Shown piece by piece: positions 1 to 13,032 of a DNA stretch of 64,000 bases. The position numbers and the translations under genes are program-made. The stretch comes from Corylus avellana. Its lineage: Eukaryota; Streptophyta; Magnoliopsida; Fagales; Betulaceae. Positions within the stretch are counted from its first letter, which is position 1. Each line of letters begins with the position of its first letter. Under the pieces are notes generated by a model, which had not been told where the DNA came from, ran no database searches, and worked only from the letters and a program-made list of their open reading frames with translations. Where the stretch lies: contig NC_081548.1 of assembly GCF_901000735.1 (NCBI RefSeq), forward strand, positions 24,787,591-24,851,590. The letters are read 5' to 3'.

Positions 1-900
1 GACCCAACAAATAAAAGTATAGGGCCTATAGGCAGAAAAGGGCCCAAATGATTCTTCACCAACAAGACACAAGAATTGCCGGACAAGTGGACAAGTTAAT
101 GGCTGGCAAAACAGGTACTGTCATTACCTGTTTACGACCCATTTATTTTATGCATTTTTTTTTATAATAAGGTTCATCTAGGCGTTATAAAGAATAGTTA
201 GATAAACATGTATCTGTTTATTTGCCACGTACCTATTTTGTCAACCCTGTCAAACAGCCACTTTCAAGTACAACTCTATTTTTTGATATCACAACTCTCT
301 CAAGATGCCATTTACCATACAATAAAATGTGTAAAATGTGTTAAAATATTAATTAAATAATTAATTTTTTTAGTTATAATTTTAAAATAATTGGTGATGA
401 TAGTATTAGGGCAATTTTTTTTTAAAAAAAAAATTAAAACTTTTAGAATAAATGGTAATTTATCATTATATATACTAAAATATTCATCTGGTTTAGTAGT
501 TTCAGATGCGTTTAAAATCGTGAGATTTTAAAAATGCATCATTTTATTTACCATTTAAAAACATAAAAGAATCAACAATTTTTTTTTTTTTTTTTTTATT
601 CCAAATGTAATCTAGTTTTTTCGATTTTATTTAAAATCACGTGTAAAAGGGGTAAGTACAAATACACCTACAACAAATAAATTATTAAATATAACAAATC
701 TGAACGCTAATGTACAGCGTGGACGTTGTTCCGGAAGTAACTAACTTTCGAACTAGTTTCTATTTAAAGCTCCAAGACTCGGCAAAATGCATTAAAACGA
801 ACAAAAACCCGAAAAGCCCGCGAAAACCTTCTCACCCACAAAGAAAGAAACACACAGCACCGCAATCCATGGAGATTAGGGTTAGGGTTTCTTTCTCTTT
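1..900. other. Intergenic sequence and upstream region of the U-box gene
   Basis: AT-rich sequence with poly(T) and poly(A) tracts around 412-430 and 580-598. I see no gene in it. The last few hundred bases are the likely promoter and leader of the U-box gene at 1061. A short open frame at 710-916 has no recognisable family signature and I treat it as chance. Confidence 0.5.
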
Positions 901-986
901 CCCTCAATCCTCCTGATCATGGCCACCGTGCTGTTGAATTAGAAAAGAAAAGAAAAGAAAAAAAAAAAATAGAACCCCTAGTATAG

Positions 987-1011
987 TGCAGAGCGATTAT
1001 ATAGCTCTGCA
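987..1011 (+). promoter_or_regulatory. Perfect 8-bp inverted repeat with TATATA-like loop, upstream of the U-box gene
   Basis: TGCAGAGC (987-994) and GCTCTGCA (1004-1011) are perfect reverse complements around a 9-base loop GATTATATA. The element ends 49 bases before the ATG. It could be a leader hairpin or a core promoter (TATA) region. The sequence alone does not say which. Confidence 0.4.
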
Positions 1012-1060
1012 AAAGCCCTGGAAATCGGAGCTTTCTCGGTAGTGTATAGGTTGCAGATCC

Positions 1061-3808
1061 ATGGTGATGGATGAAGAGAGGGAAGACGGAGGAGGAGAGG
1101 AAGCTCTGGAGGAAATTAACGTTTTGGGCGAGTCAAATCAGCCGGATAAATTGGATGTGGTTCAAGAGATAGTGGGTGTGATTGAATCTGTGGCTCAGTT
1201 TGGAGAGTACAGAAGGACACAGAAGAAAGCATGCTACGGAATTGTTAGGCGCATGAAGCTCTTGTTGCCACTTTTTGAAGAGATCAGGGACCTCGAAACT
1301 TCGATTCCGGAGACGGGTATTGCTTGGTTGTGTAATTTGAAGAAGGCGCTTCTTTTGGCGAAGAGGTTGTTGAAAACTTGTAACGAGGGGAGCAAGATTC
1401 ATCTGGTTAGAATTTTGAAGCTTTTTCTGTCATTTCTTTGAAAATGGGTGTTAGGAATTTAGGATTTTGTTTTTCTTTTCCTATGTTTCCTAATTGATCT
1501 GCTCATAATTTAGGCATTGGAAAGCGAGGCGGTGATGATCAGATTTTATGCCGTCCATGAAAAGTTAATTCAAGCTTTGGATGGTTTACCTAGCGATGAA
1601 CTTGGGGTCTCCGATGAAGTGAAAGAACAGGTACTTTTCTTTTTGTTTTTGATCTTTTAGGGGGTTGCATTTTTCAATATGAATTATGTCTCAAATAATC
1701 ATAAGCATTAAAAAATGATTGGCTCACATGGGAAGCATCATTTCCCCTGTTTCTCTTCTTTAGGCCATTGGAGGTTTTCTGATGTTGCCATTTTGGGTAA
1801 TGAAATGTAATTGAGAGATACAAAGACATGAAGGGTTTGCAGAGATTTAAGTCAGTAGTTTGATTGCTACGGTCAAGATTATGAGATTATGAACATGTGT
1901 CTACTTCGAAATTATAGCCAATTCTTTTAACTTTCTGCAAGAATATAATATCCAAGTACTTATGCTTATTTCTGTGTTCAGCTTGAGCTAATGTGCTTGC
2001 AACTTAGAAGAGCAAGGAGGCGAACGGATACACAGGACATAGAACTAGCAATGGATATGATGGTGGTATTTTCTAAAACGGATGACAGGAATGCTGACAG
2101 TGCCATAATAGAAAGATTAGCAAAAAAGCTGGATCTGCATACAATTGAGGACCTTAATAGAGAGACAATAGCTGTAAGGAACCTTGTCAGAGAAAGAGGG
2201 GGGCAAAATGCAGAGACTACCCAACATATCATTGACCTTCTGAACAAATTTCGACAAGTTGCAGGCATGGAAGCAACTAATGTTCTTGACGATCCTGTTA
2301 TGCCTAAAATGCTTGCCAAGTGCCCTTCTTTATTGATCCCTCATGAATTCCTCTGTCCAATCACACTCGAGATTATGACAGATCCTGTTATTGTTGCAAG
2401 TGGGCAGGTAATATCTTTGTGCCAAATGGAATCCTCTTATTTTCCTTACCTTTTATTTTCCAGTTGAGCAATTCAAGTAGTAGTTGAATAGGGGAAAGCA
2501 AAAATAAGTATAAAAGAAGCAATGTAAGAGCTACAAGTAGATAGGACAAAATGGCTATATTCAGTTTAATTGAATTTCTTAAGAACTTCAAGCATGAAAA
2601 AGGCAGATTTTACTTTCTTTCTATTTTTTTTCTTTCCCATCTGAAGTTTACATTTGCATGATTTATGTTAGTAGATAATTGTAACACTAAAGAAACTAAT
2701 ATTACGTTTTTTTTTTATTTGGTACCATATTTTATTTCATTATTCATCGAAGACATACGAGAGAGAAAGCATACAGAAGTGGTTTGACTCCAACCACAGG
2801 ACCTGTCCAAAGACCAGGCAAACTCTGGCTCACCTGTCATTAGCACCAAATTATGCTCTCAGGAATTTGATCTTGCAGTGGTGTGAGAAGAACAATTTTC
2901 GGCTTCCTAGGAAAGACAGCCGTGTAGGCCAGGATGCTTCCTCAGCCGAACACAAAGAGAAAATCTTGTCATTGGTTAAAGACCTATCTTCTTGTCTGCT
3001 AGAAGTGCAGAGAAAGGCTGTAAAGAAGATCCGAATGCTCTCAAAAGAGAACCCCGAGAACAGGGTTTTGATTGCCGAGAGTGGAGGAATTCCACCGTTG
3101 GTGCAGCTCCTATCCTATCCGGATTCTAAAATTCAAGAGCACGCCGTGACAGCGCTGTTGAATTTATCCATTAATGAGACTAATAAGAAACAAATATCTA
3201 GAAAAGGAGCCATTCCAGCTATAATAGAAGTCTTGCAGAAGGGAAGTATTGAGGCTAGGGAGAACTCTGCAGCAGCTTTATTTAGCCTATCAATGCTGGA
3301 TGAGAATAAAGAAACTGTGGGGTTATCAGATGGGATTCCACCATTGGTAGATCTGTTGCAGAATGGGACGATTAGAGGCAAAAAAGATGCTGCAACTGCA
3401 CTCTTTAACTTATCTCTCTACCAAGCAAACAAGGCCAGGGCTATTAGTGCTGGTATTGTGCCCCCCTTGCGCCAGTTAGTGAATGACAGAAACGTAGGCA
3501 TGGTTGATGAGGCACTTTCCATCTTCTCACTTCTTGCAACACACCCAGATGGACGGCAAGAGATTGGACAGCTCTCATTTATTGAAACTCTTGTTCAAAT
3601 CATCCGAGAAGGAACCCATAAGAACAAGGAGTGCTCAACAGCAGTTCTTCTTGAGTTGGGATCAAACAATTCATCTTTCATATTGGCAGCGCTTCAGTTT
3701 GGAGTATATGAGCACTTGATCGAGATTACAAGGAGTGGAACCAACAGAGCACAAAGGAAAGCGAAGGCACTTTTGCAGCTCATTAGCAACAGCGAACAGA
3801 TTCCCTAA
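1061..3808 (+). CDS. U-box/ARM-repeat E3 ubiquitin ligase, PUB13/SPL11-like, four exons
   Basis: Exons by reading frame and GT-AG junctions are 1061-1405, 1514-1630, 1982-2407 and 2753-3808, encoding about 647 aa, a normal length for this family. All junctions fall between codons. Residues 1 to about 250 form the plant U-box N-terminal (UND) helical domain. The U-box follows at about 270-345 ([12 protein letters not shown] in exon 3, continuing [11 protein letters not shown] and HRTCPKT in exon 4). About 370-640 are ARM repeats (for example [17 protein letters not shown]). Established family role: a cytosolic E3 ligase that recruits an E2 through the U-box and selects substrates through the ARM repeats. 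PUB13 and SPL11 relatives restrain immune signalling and cell death. The ATG sits at the start of the acidic UND segment and no other in-frame start fits better. Orthology to a particular PUB is inference. Confidence 0.93.
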
Positions 3809-6783
3809 AGTTACATAACTAAATTTCCAATTTGGTGGTTATGCATGTTTTCTTGTGTTAATGTTTCCATGTTCATATTGAATGGAACCTTACATTTGCC
3901 TGTAATCTAGTTATTAACTTATATGAACAACCATCTAAGCCAAACAATTTCTGCAGAAGTATGAGCCACGGTAATTGTATGTAGCTTTTGAACTAGATTG
4001 AGAAAAAAACCATATTTTGCTTCTTACTTCTCCAAATCAGCATCTGAATATGATACTGATCAGAATACAGACAACAGTAACTCAATGCTAAGAACATGGA
4101 CAACATAAGTAATATCAGGCAGACTAATTCGAAGATACACAAGACACCCTTTAATTTGACGATGCAGAGAAGAATTCTGCAGAGGAACCCCATCAGTAGT
4201 CTATGTATCACTAACACGCTCATCAGTTTTTCAAAAGCATGTTGTATTTACAGAAGATATGAACTTTTAGATGCTCCTATTAGATCTCACACATGAAATC
4301 TCACATGAACTTCTTATTTTTATCCAGGGGTGAAGGTACATTTGTATGGAAATTGCATATAATAAAAAGTTCACTCCTTTTTATAGATGAAATCCTACGT
4401 GAGTTCCATATACAGTGGCTCTTGCACACATTAAATACAATTCTCCCACATTACATGTCAAGCAACAGTGCTGATCACCTTGCTACACTTGACTGAGATC
4501 TCCTGCAATTTTCCCAATGATGAGCAATGTTATCTCAGTGCATAAAAAGGAAGAAAAGCGAAAAAGGTACCCACTGATGAGCCACGTCATCTCAATGCAT
4601 AAAAAGAAAGAGAGGGAAAAAAGGTGAAAGAAGTTAAAAGACCAAAGGGAATCATTGCCCATATCAAAACAGAGCACATGTTGCCTGTGAAGAAGATAAT
4701 GGCAAAATATAGGACAACTTGTCGTCGTTGTCGATCCCACTACTCCTCATAAAGAATGTGAATTATTGCTTCAATTGATGGTCGATTTGGACAATAAAGA
4801 GAAATTTGTTGTCGTAACTACTGTACTAGAAAGTGTGTGCCAGCTACTGATGTTATTTTTAAAAGGACCAGACTGGGGGACATAAAACCATCATAATATT
4901 GCATAAAGTCGAGTATAGTACAAATTATATTTTCTATATTATTAGTGGAGAATGATTTTTGACATAGACTATGTAAATAAAATGCTAATCAAGGGTTTTT
5001 TTAAAAAAAAATTAGTTGTAGAGAATGATTGCTATATAGATTAGTGTATCGCTTAACATGGATAAAATACTATCAGTTTGCACTGAGTTAATGTGAATCG
5101 TTATTCTATAATCAAAATATGTCATGTCAAATCTCACCGACCTAGGAATGATACCCCTCACCAAGCAGAGAGAGACTGTTAGGAAATTATTGGAATTTTT
5201 TAGGCCGTTTGAATTTTTGTGAATGAAATTGCAAGATTCACCTGTTCCGAAGATATGGATTTCGGATTTTTAAATACTCGGTATAAGTGTGTCCCGCATC
5301 TCTTAACTTACCCCAATTCTTGTAAAATTCAAATAGCCTAATAACATAAGATTTACATCCCATCAAATCACCATATCTAAATAAATAATAATAATAATAA
5401 TTCTGCACATCACCCTTTAGCCTTTGGAACACATTTTCCCATTGCAGAACAATGCAATCAAAAGACTAATTAACCCTCACTGAAACTGTTTAGTAAAATT
5501 AGATAATGAGAATGGTTTGCAGGTGTCTTATTCATGGAAGTCTCTTGTACGTTTGGAATGTTGCACGAAGAGATGAGAAGATAAATCAAAGAAGGGAAAA
5601 CTACGTACACTTAACAGTTCATTATATTCCTTTGATCGGATATTCATCAGATTTAGTTTCCACATAATTGGAGAGGCAGGATCCACTTGCCCTGAGTAGG
5701 CCATGCTTCAAACTCCACTTGCTCTCTGTCATTGTCTTAATTACGTACAATTGGGATATCAATTATATATAGGAGGTCCATCCTATAGCCTATAGGGAAA
5801 GAGATTAAAAAAAAAAAAAAAAATGGATGAAGAGTCAAATGCATGAATCTGAGGGCAAGATCTCGTTGCCCAGTGGCCGGGACGAACCAAAGTCTCCCCA
5901 CCAACTTGTCTTGATTGATGCTCATCAAGTAAAATACAAAATGTATCTCTCTGCGTTTGACCTCTAAAATTGCATGGCCACAAGCACTCATAATCCTACT
6001 AATCAATGATAATTCCAATTCACTGTGTTACTCCATGGCAGGGAAAGAGATCAAAAGGATGAAATCTCTAAAAACTAAATGGGATTCTCATCCCTATAAT
6101 CTCCGAGTAGATATGTTTGGTGTTATTTTTTTAAGCATTTTTTTGACCATAAGAAATGCTGCTCAGCATTTTCAAACGTCCAAATCCACGTGCATGCTTA
6201 TCCGTTGAAATTCAAGCCGCCTATCGATAAGGAATTCCGCTCCCAAATCTCTCCAGCAGTGGACTAGCCAAATCCTCCACCAATAATCATCCGTGCAGTT
6301 ACGTTAAGTGACTGATTCAACAGATTTTTGGGTAAAACACAACGCAATGGGCCAAAGAAGTCGGTGTTACGGCAACTTGTTTGTATGGTCCACGCCACGT
6401 GCTTTCCTGAAGTGGGGCGAGGAAGATATTGTCGCAAAACACCAAAGAACATGATAAGGATCAATTGAAAACTCTCATGACTTCTGACCTTCTCAATTAT
6501 TTCTACTAAGTTTTCAACATCAATCGTCCGTTTCCGTATTTATATAATGCCTATAAATGGCACGTTTCTAACCGTGGGCCCGCTCACCCCTAAAATCAGG
6601 ATAAGGCATCACCAAATTTCCACCCAATCTCCAAAGTTTAGGAGATCTATCGTCATCCTAATCAACAGTACTTCTTATAACAGGGGCCCACTCTTTTACT
6701 TTCCCTGAATTATTTATCATTGGCATCGGAATATACCACATAATATTTGTAATCCCAAACGTGGCCACAAATTTTTTTAAAAT
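3809..6783. other. Intergenic region, no gene seen
   Basis: About 3 kb of AT-rich sequence. It holds a diverged direct duplication of about 60 bases at 4515-4630 (units containing 'gatgagc...gtyatctca.tgcataaaaa'), a (TAA)n tract near 5382-5400 and a poly(A) tract near 5808-5822. Short open frames here carry no family signature. Confidence 0.5.
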
Positions 6784-7180
6784 TTGTTTGAAAGAAATTT
6801 TTTTCAACCTACTTAAATAAGTGTTAAATGTCTTTTAACATGTTTAGATTTTTCAAACATTAATGTTTGACTTCATAACTTAAGTTAGTAAAATAATAAT
6901 AATGACTGTTAAAAATATTTAAAAAAACCTGTGAGAGATGGGAAAAATGATTCTCTCCTATCTAAAATATTTCCATTTCATTTGAAATGGAAAGTATCTA
7001 ATTAGTGTATTTTAAAGTAGCAAAATTATATATAAAAAAAATTAAAATACAAATTTACCCATTTCAAATACTCTAACCAAATAATCTCAATTTCAAATGA
7101 AATGGAGATGATTATATTCCAGAGAACTGACACTTGACACTTATTAGAGTAAGTCAAAAAAAATTTCCTCCAAACTGAGG
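6784..7180. mobile_element. Possible MITE with imperfect terminal inverted repeats
   Basis: The left end (GTTTGAAAGAAATTTTTTTC near 6785-6805) and the reverse complement of the right end (GTTTGGAGGAAATTTTTTTT near 7152-7176) match over about 28 bases. Inside lie a perfect 11-bp hairpin with a 2-base loop (6970-6993, TTTCCATTTCA) and its inverted partial copy near 7090-7105. There are no coding frames. A clear target duplication was not found, so the boundaries are approximate. Confidence 0.4.
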
Positions 7181-7690
7181 AAATTTCTGTCCATTCCAAA
7201 TTTATTTATTTATTTATTTTAAAGCAAGATTTGAATAGAAGTTACAAATTAAACCATACATCAATCGCAAATTTTATGATTACTTTTTCTTTCCTTTTTC
7301 CTTTTTTTATTTTTTGGTGACACCCTTTTCTTTTCTCTTTTTTTAAGTTACCTAAGATTACACCTAACTTTCACAAAAAAAAAAAAAAAAAAAGAAAAAA
7401 TCGATGACGAAATTTTCTATACTTTATTCAATATTGTATCTCTTCTCTATATACAAATATTTTGCATTGATTGTTGTAGCCTCCCACCCAAATAATTGCA
7501 CTACTCCCCAACATTCACGTGTCGCTACTACTATTGTTAAACAATGCAATGGAAAATAGGAATAGCATCTTCTCAATTCCAAGAGAAACCATTGCATGAT
7601 CAAAATAAAATATTAATCATAAAATAACCCTTCGTGAAGATGATCCTTCTCCAAGACAATACTTGTAGACATTAAAAATAGCATTATTAC
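7181..7690. other. Intergenic region, low complexity
   Basis: AT-rich sequence with poly(A), poly(T) and CT-rich tracts (7250-7400). I see nothing functional in it. Confidence 0.5.
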
Positions 7691-8165
7691 TATTGCTGAT
7701 AGATTTTATTTCAACTCCGCTCCTTGCTCCAGTTGGTGATTCTGTTCTGTGGCTTTTTGTATTTTGTCTTATGTATTTTTTGATTTCCTGTTATTTTTTC
7801 TATGTATTTTTCTTGTGTGTTTTGTTGTCTCGGCCTTTGGGGTGAGAACGTAAATAATTTTTTGGCATTCAAGTTAAGGAGGATTAGTTTTGGTGTGAGG
7901 TTTTTTACCTTATGGCTGGGGAATGGGCTACGTACCCATGCACTAGATAGAGTCTGCGTGGAGCAAATATGTTCTATAAGCTAAAGATTAAGCATGGGTC
8001 AACGGCTGTAGATGTCATAAATAGTAGACTTGAATGTAAGATTCTTATTATTATCTCTATGACGTGTAATGTTATAACTTCGGCTATGATCTTGATATAA
8101 AAGCTTCGCGCTTGTGACTATTCATCAATTAATGAAATATAAATGATTTTCCTTAAAAAAATATT
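7690..8165 (+). mobile_element. Possible LINE 3' end remnant
   Basis: The stretch has the look of a plant L1-type 3' terminus: a short degraded frame, then sequence such as 'gatataaaagcttcgcgcttgtg' followed by 'aatgaaatataaatgatttt' and an A-rich end at 8153-8160. No reverse transcriptase motif is readable, so this rests on resemblance of the tail only. Confidence 0.25.
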
Positions 8166-8442
8166 AATATCATTTTACCATCATAGGAAAACTTAGTGTT
8201 ACTTTTTTTTATTTTTTTAGTTGTGAACTAATATGACTAATATAACTTTACTGTCGAAATCGTAAATAAAATTGTTTTTCTGTTCATCCAAGAGGACAAA
8301 TTTGTCAAAAAACATAGAGAGAAATCGACGGTGCACGAGAGTGACGAGACTATAGTTGCGTTGTAATTATCAGTCACTGGTGGACAACGATAAGGCTAAG
8401 AGGGATTGAGTAAAATGACCGAAATAGAGCCTTGCTTTTGTG

Positions 8443-8509
8443 TATAAATCTTCTCAAATCAATACCCAGGCTTGCCACACGCTCTTCTAACTATCTCTCT
8501 CTCTCTCTC
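8443..8509 (+). promoter_or_regulatory. Catalase TATA box and CT-rich leader
   Basis: TATAAA lies at 8443-8448, 75 bases before the ATG. A (TC)n tract follows at about 8491-8509, typical of a plant 5' leader. The spacing to the ATG fits a short untranslated leader. Confidence 0.55.
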
Positions 8510-8522
8510 TTCTTCTTGCGCC

Positions 8523-11500
8523 ATGGATCCCTACAAGGTACTCGATCGATCAACCTCGGACTTCATCTTTCTTGTTATTAATTCATGTATTTGTTTTTAT
8601 TTCTTCAAAAATATTATGGGAGTGTGGATCATACAAATGTGACTTGCCCGATCGCCCATCGACTTTGATACTATTTTTGTAAAGATCATACTATAGTTTA
8701 TATTTAATGGATTTGGTCTAATAATATTATATTAACTTATATATATCTTTCTAATATAGATGAGATCTAAAGTATTTTTCAGTCACTCTGGTATATTCCA
8801 ACAAAAATATGTTAAACTATATAAATATATACTAAATATGGTATTTGTGTTATATGCATGATGCAGTTCCGTCCCTCAAGTGCTTACGATTCACCCTACT
8901 GGACTACGAACGCCGGTGCTCCGGTTTACAACAATGACTCATCCTTGACCGTTGGACCTAGAGGTATATATTGACCCTAGTTTTTGTGTGTTTCTTTAGT
9001 TTTGTCCTCTTGGTGCTCCTGTGAAAGAGACTGCTTTACTGGAACTATCTAGTTATTTAAGTCTCTTTGCGGTACCTAGTTAGCACATGTCTGTCGTCAC
9101 TATTCACTACCATTGTCGCTTCCAGAAATACATGGGTGTTGGATTTGGGAAGAAATTTTAGTAATTTAGCGCAATTCAAACAGTAAATGTGTATAAATAT
9201 TTACCGACAAACTTGTCTAATGAGGTCTTAGTCTCAAATTGTATTAAATAGTAGTTTAATGGGTTGGGGATCATATTTCATTAAGTGAAGGTCACTAGTT
9301 AATTCAAATCTCTTCCCTTATCTATGTGTACATGTCAAAAAGACAAAAAAAAATAAAAAATCAAACAACCTACACACCATTTTAGACATATAAAGATTGC
9401 TAGCGAGAGATCTGAATCCGTTGAATTTTTATGACGGACATATTCAACATTTGTTCTAAGAGACAACAAATTGAATATTTTGTTAGAATATTAATTAAAT
9501 GATTAAATTTATTATGTTTTAATAGTTTAAAAATAAATAATAATTTAACATAATATGAAATCAGATATTTGAGTTCGAATCTTATTTATCTAATTCATCT
9601 CCTATTTTAATTAAATATGTAACTCCCACAAGTGTGTTCGACATAAATAAATAAAAGATCTTAACTACTTATTAGCAATTAGCATCATAATATTAGAAAA
9701 CATCGAAACTTTTTTGAGGTTTCGGGTAATTTCTTGGTCCCCAACTCTCCATGATGAACAAATATATGAGTTTTAGGGTACTTATGATTCTTTTTGGTTT
9801 AGGATCTGAACTCTTTTTTTTTTTTTTTTTTTTTGGACAGGTCCAATTCTTCTGGAGGACTATCATCTGGTAGAGAAACTTGCCAACTTTGAAAGGGAGC
9901 GGATCCCAGAACGTGTCGTCCATGCAAGGGGAGCGAGTGCAAAGGGGTTCTTTGAGGTCACCCATGATGTTACTCACCTTACCTGCGCCGATTTCCTGCG
10001 AGCCCCCGGAGTTCAGACACCTGTCATTGTCCGTTTCTCCACTGTTATCCATGAGCGTGGTAGCCCTGAAACCATCAGGGATCCTCGAGGTTTTGCTACC
10101 AAGTTCTACACTAGAGAGGTAAGCTGGCCGGCCTCATCTAATATCTGATTATATGAATTCATACGTGTCAATTTTTTTAGAATTCTTAAGATATTTTTAT
10201 TATATAAATTTTCTTTATTTTTATCTTATCTCGTTGATGTGACACTGTTAATTAATTATTGATTTATTTTTACTAAACAAAAGCTGATTGGTAGAGAGTC
10301 AAGCAAAATAGAATAAAAATGAAATAATCGTGTACGTGGTGTATTATGTATAACATTTCTCATAAAGAAAATGTTGAAATAATAAATGTTAAGCCAATAA
10401 AAATGGTATATAGCAATATTTCAACCATTTAATTAGTGAAAATTTGTATATGGTTTTTACGGCATGATATTGTAAGAAAATATTTCAGTTCTATCATTCT
10501 GCAAAAAATTTCCCAGAACTATTGATTTCACTTGATTAATTAAGGTTAATAATATGTTCACCATCTTGTTGGCGCTCAGGGTAATTGGGATCTTGTGGGA
10601 AACAATTTCCCCATCTTCTTCGTCCGCGATCCAATGAAATTTCCAGATGTGATCCATGCTTTCAAACCCAACCCGAAGACGAATATCCAGGAGTATTGGA
10701 GGGTTCTTGACTTTCTCTCCTACCATCCAGAAAGTCTCAACACCTTCATGTTCCTGTTCGACGATGTGGGTGTTCCACAAGATTACCGTCACATTGACGG
10801 CTCAGGCGTTCAAGCCTATACTCTGATCAACAAGGCCGGAAAAGTTAATTATGTCAAGTTTCACTGGAGACCCACTTGCGGGGTTAAGAATTTGTTGGAG
10901 GAAGAGGCGATTAGGGTCGGAGGAACCAATCACAGCCATGCCACCAAGGATCTCTATGATTCCATTGCTGCCGGAAACTTCCCTGAGTGGAAGTTTTACT
11001 TCCAGATCATGGATCCAGAGGATGAGGACAAGTTTGACTTTGACCCACTTGACACGACCAAAATCTGGCCGGAGGACATTCTGCCGCTGATTCCGGTGGG
11101 GAGGTTGGTTTTGAACAGGAACATCGACAACTTCTTTTCAGAGAATGAGCAACTTGCGTTTAACCCTGCCCATGTGGTTCCTGGTATCTACTATTCCAAT
11201 GACAAGATGCTTCAGGGTCGTGTCTTTGCCTACTCCGATACTCACCGGCACCGTCTCGGACCAAACTATCTTCAGCTGCCGGTTAATGCTCCCAAGTGTG
11301 CTCATCACAACAATCACCATGAGGGTTCCATGAATTTCATGCACAGGGATGAGGAGGTAGTTAATTAATTAACCATCTTTTTTTCAAATTTCAATTTTTT
11401 AAAAACAATTTGATTTGAATTCTCACTTTTGATTTGATTGGTTAATTTATATATAAACTAATGCTAATTTTTTAGGTCAATTACTTCCCCTCGAGGTTTG

Positions 11501-12271
11501 ATCCTGTTCGTCATGCTGAGACATACCCCATCAACAACCATATCCTCCATGGAAGGCGTGACAGGGTCTGTTTTCATCAATTACACTCTGTTTTAAGTTG
11601 CAATTGTCAAAAATTTAAGTGGATAGAAAAAATTTAGGTGGTCATTTAATTAGTATTTTAACAATATTATACATTCATTTGTTAAACTTGAAAAAGGTGT
11701 ATTGGAATTCACACTGAATTTGTTGGTGAATGCAGCTCGTCATTCCGAAGGAGAACAACTTTAAACAACCAGGAGTGATGTACAGATCCTGGGCACCAGA
11801 CAGGTCCTTGTCGATCCCCACTGTTTTTTTTTTTTTTTTTAAGAGAAATCATTTTTTATTCATCTTTAATTGAATTTGTTAGACCCACGTGTGGGTTCTT
11901 GAATTTAATAGTGAATTTACAAAAAAAAAAATGGAAAATGATGAGTAACATGTCTTTTACGTATATGTGTCTGTTGTCTTGCATTTCTCTCAGGCAAGAT
12001 CGATTTATCCGCCGATGGGTTGATGTTTTAGCCGACTCTCGTGTCACCCACGAGATCCGCAGCATCTGGATCTCATACCTCACTCAGGTGCGTATCTCTC
12101 CAGTGTTACTTCAAGAATTGTAGCTGTGATAATTGAAAGATGAATTTTTTTTTTTTTTGAGTTTGTATATTATGGTGATTTGATTGATGTTCCTGGTGGC
12201 ATTGGCTACAGGCTGACAGATCTCTGGGTCAGAAGGTAGCAGCTCGTCTTAATGTGAGGCCAACCATGTGA
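8523..12271 (+). CDS. Catalase, eight exons
   Basis: Exons by GT-AG junctions and frame are 8523-8537, 8867-8963, 9841-10118, 10580-11356, 11476-11565, 11736-11803, 11994-12087 and 12212-12271. They total 1479 nt, or 492 aa, the standard length of a plant catalase. It is a haem enzyme that converts hydrogen peroxide to water and oxygen in peroxisomes. Visible key residues are distal His65 (in [10 protein letters not shown]), Asn138 (in GNWDLVGNN) and the proximal haem ligand Tyr348 (in [14 protein letters not shown]). The C-terminus ends [16 protein letters not shown], in the usual place of the peroxisomal signal. One oddity is [11 protein letters not shown] near residue 147, where plant catalases usually have Gly in place of the first Pro. 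Intron 2 is large (877 bp) because it carries repeat insertions. The gene appears intact. Which catalase class it belongs to is not resolved. Confidence 0.97.
9248..9358 (+). mobile_element. Degenerate SINE-like copy in catalase intron 2
   Basis: The sequence shares the 'gtcactagtt..aattcaaatct' box-B-like part and the 'tgt..acatgtcaaaa' end with the SINE at 21501-21615. It ends in an A-rich tract at 9341-9360. It is diverged, and the boundaries are approximate. Confidence 0.45.
9384..9680. repeat. Dispersed repeat copy 1 (in catalase intron 2)
   Basis: About 290 bases that match 30606-30920 nearly base for base, starting at 'gacatataaagattgctagc' and running to 'aaagatcttaacta'. One copy lies inside the catalase intron and the other is intergenic, 21 kb away. 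No coding frame and no clear termini were found. It is probably a mobile-element fragment. Confidence 0.75.
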
Positions 12272-12458
12272 AGTGGATGGTGATACAAGGTGGATGTTTT
12301 CAGCTGAAGAAATGGAGTGAGAAAGAGTAAAATGTGAGAGGTTGCAGGTGGTATGGAAGGATAAATCCCTGCTGATCCTGTAATTTATGTGTAATATCTT
12401 ATGAGATATATTCTAAACTTTACATGTTGTGAGACGCTTCAACCTGATGTTTCAATGT

Positions 12459-12464
12459 AATAAA
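12459..12464 (+). terminator. Catalase polyadenylation signal AATAAA
   Basis: AATAAA lies 188 bases after the catalase stop codon, inside a T-rich 3' region. It is consistent with a near-upstream poly(A) signal. Confidence 0.5.
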
Positions 12465-12696
12465 TGCCGATTGTATGTGCAAGTTCTGTATACATTTTCT
12501 TGGGATTGAGTATTGCACCTTGCAATAGATATTATCTGGACCTTTCATTTCAAATGGACCGACCAGATCGTATACGAAATGAACAAAGGAAGAGGCAGTA
12601 CAGTGAACACGGCGACGCTTAGGTTGTGATTTGTGAACATATATTGCTGATAGATATGAGCGATTAATAGAGCGAGAATATTAAAAAATTAAAACA

Positions 12697-12752
12697 TTTT
12701 GCTACAGTGAAACTTCACTTGTAGTATCATAGAGTTTTACTATAGCAAAAAA
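12697..12752. repeat. Imperfect inverted repeat (MITE-like fragment)
   Basis: TTTTGCTACAGTGAAACT and the downstream AGTTTTACTATAGCAAAA form 18-base arms with two mismatches. This is the 'ctacagtgaaac' type of foldback often found in plant non-autonomous elements. The flanking 12490-12990 otherwise shows no gene. Confidence 0.4.
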
Positions 12753-12984
12753 TGTCTTTTACACGATGGGAACATAATCTACTGAAGGTAGAAAGGTTTT
12801 AAAGAAGACGTGGAGATGCTCTTACAAAGCTACGAATAATATTTGCTCTACTATAAGCAGAAGGTACTTGAATGAGCATTGCGTGGTAACGTGGCTTTAT
12901 CGCAGGTTGCTTTACTAATCATTGATAGCAAAGATTTTGGTTTAGAGAAGTCAAGTTTTCCATTTTTTTTTTACTATTAAAATA

Positions 12985-12991
12985 TGTAACA

Positions 12992-13032
<41 letters not shown>

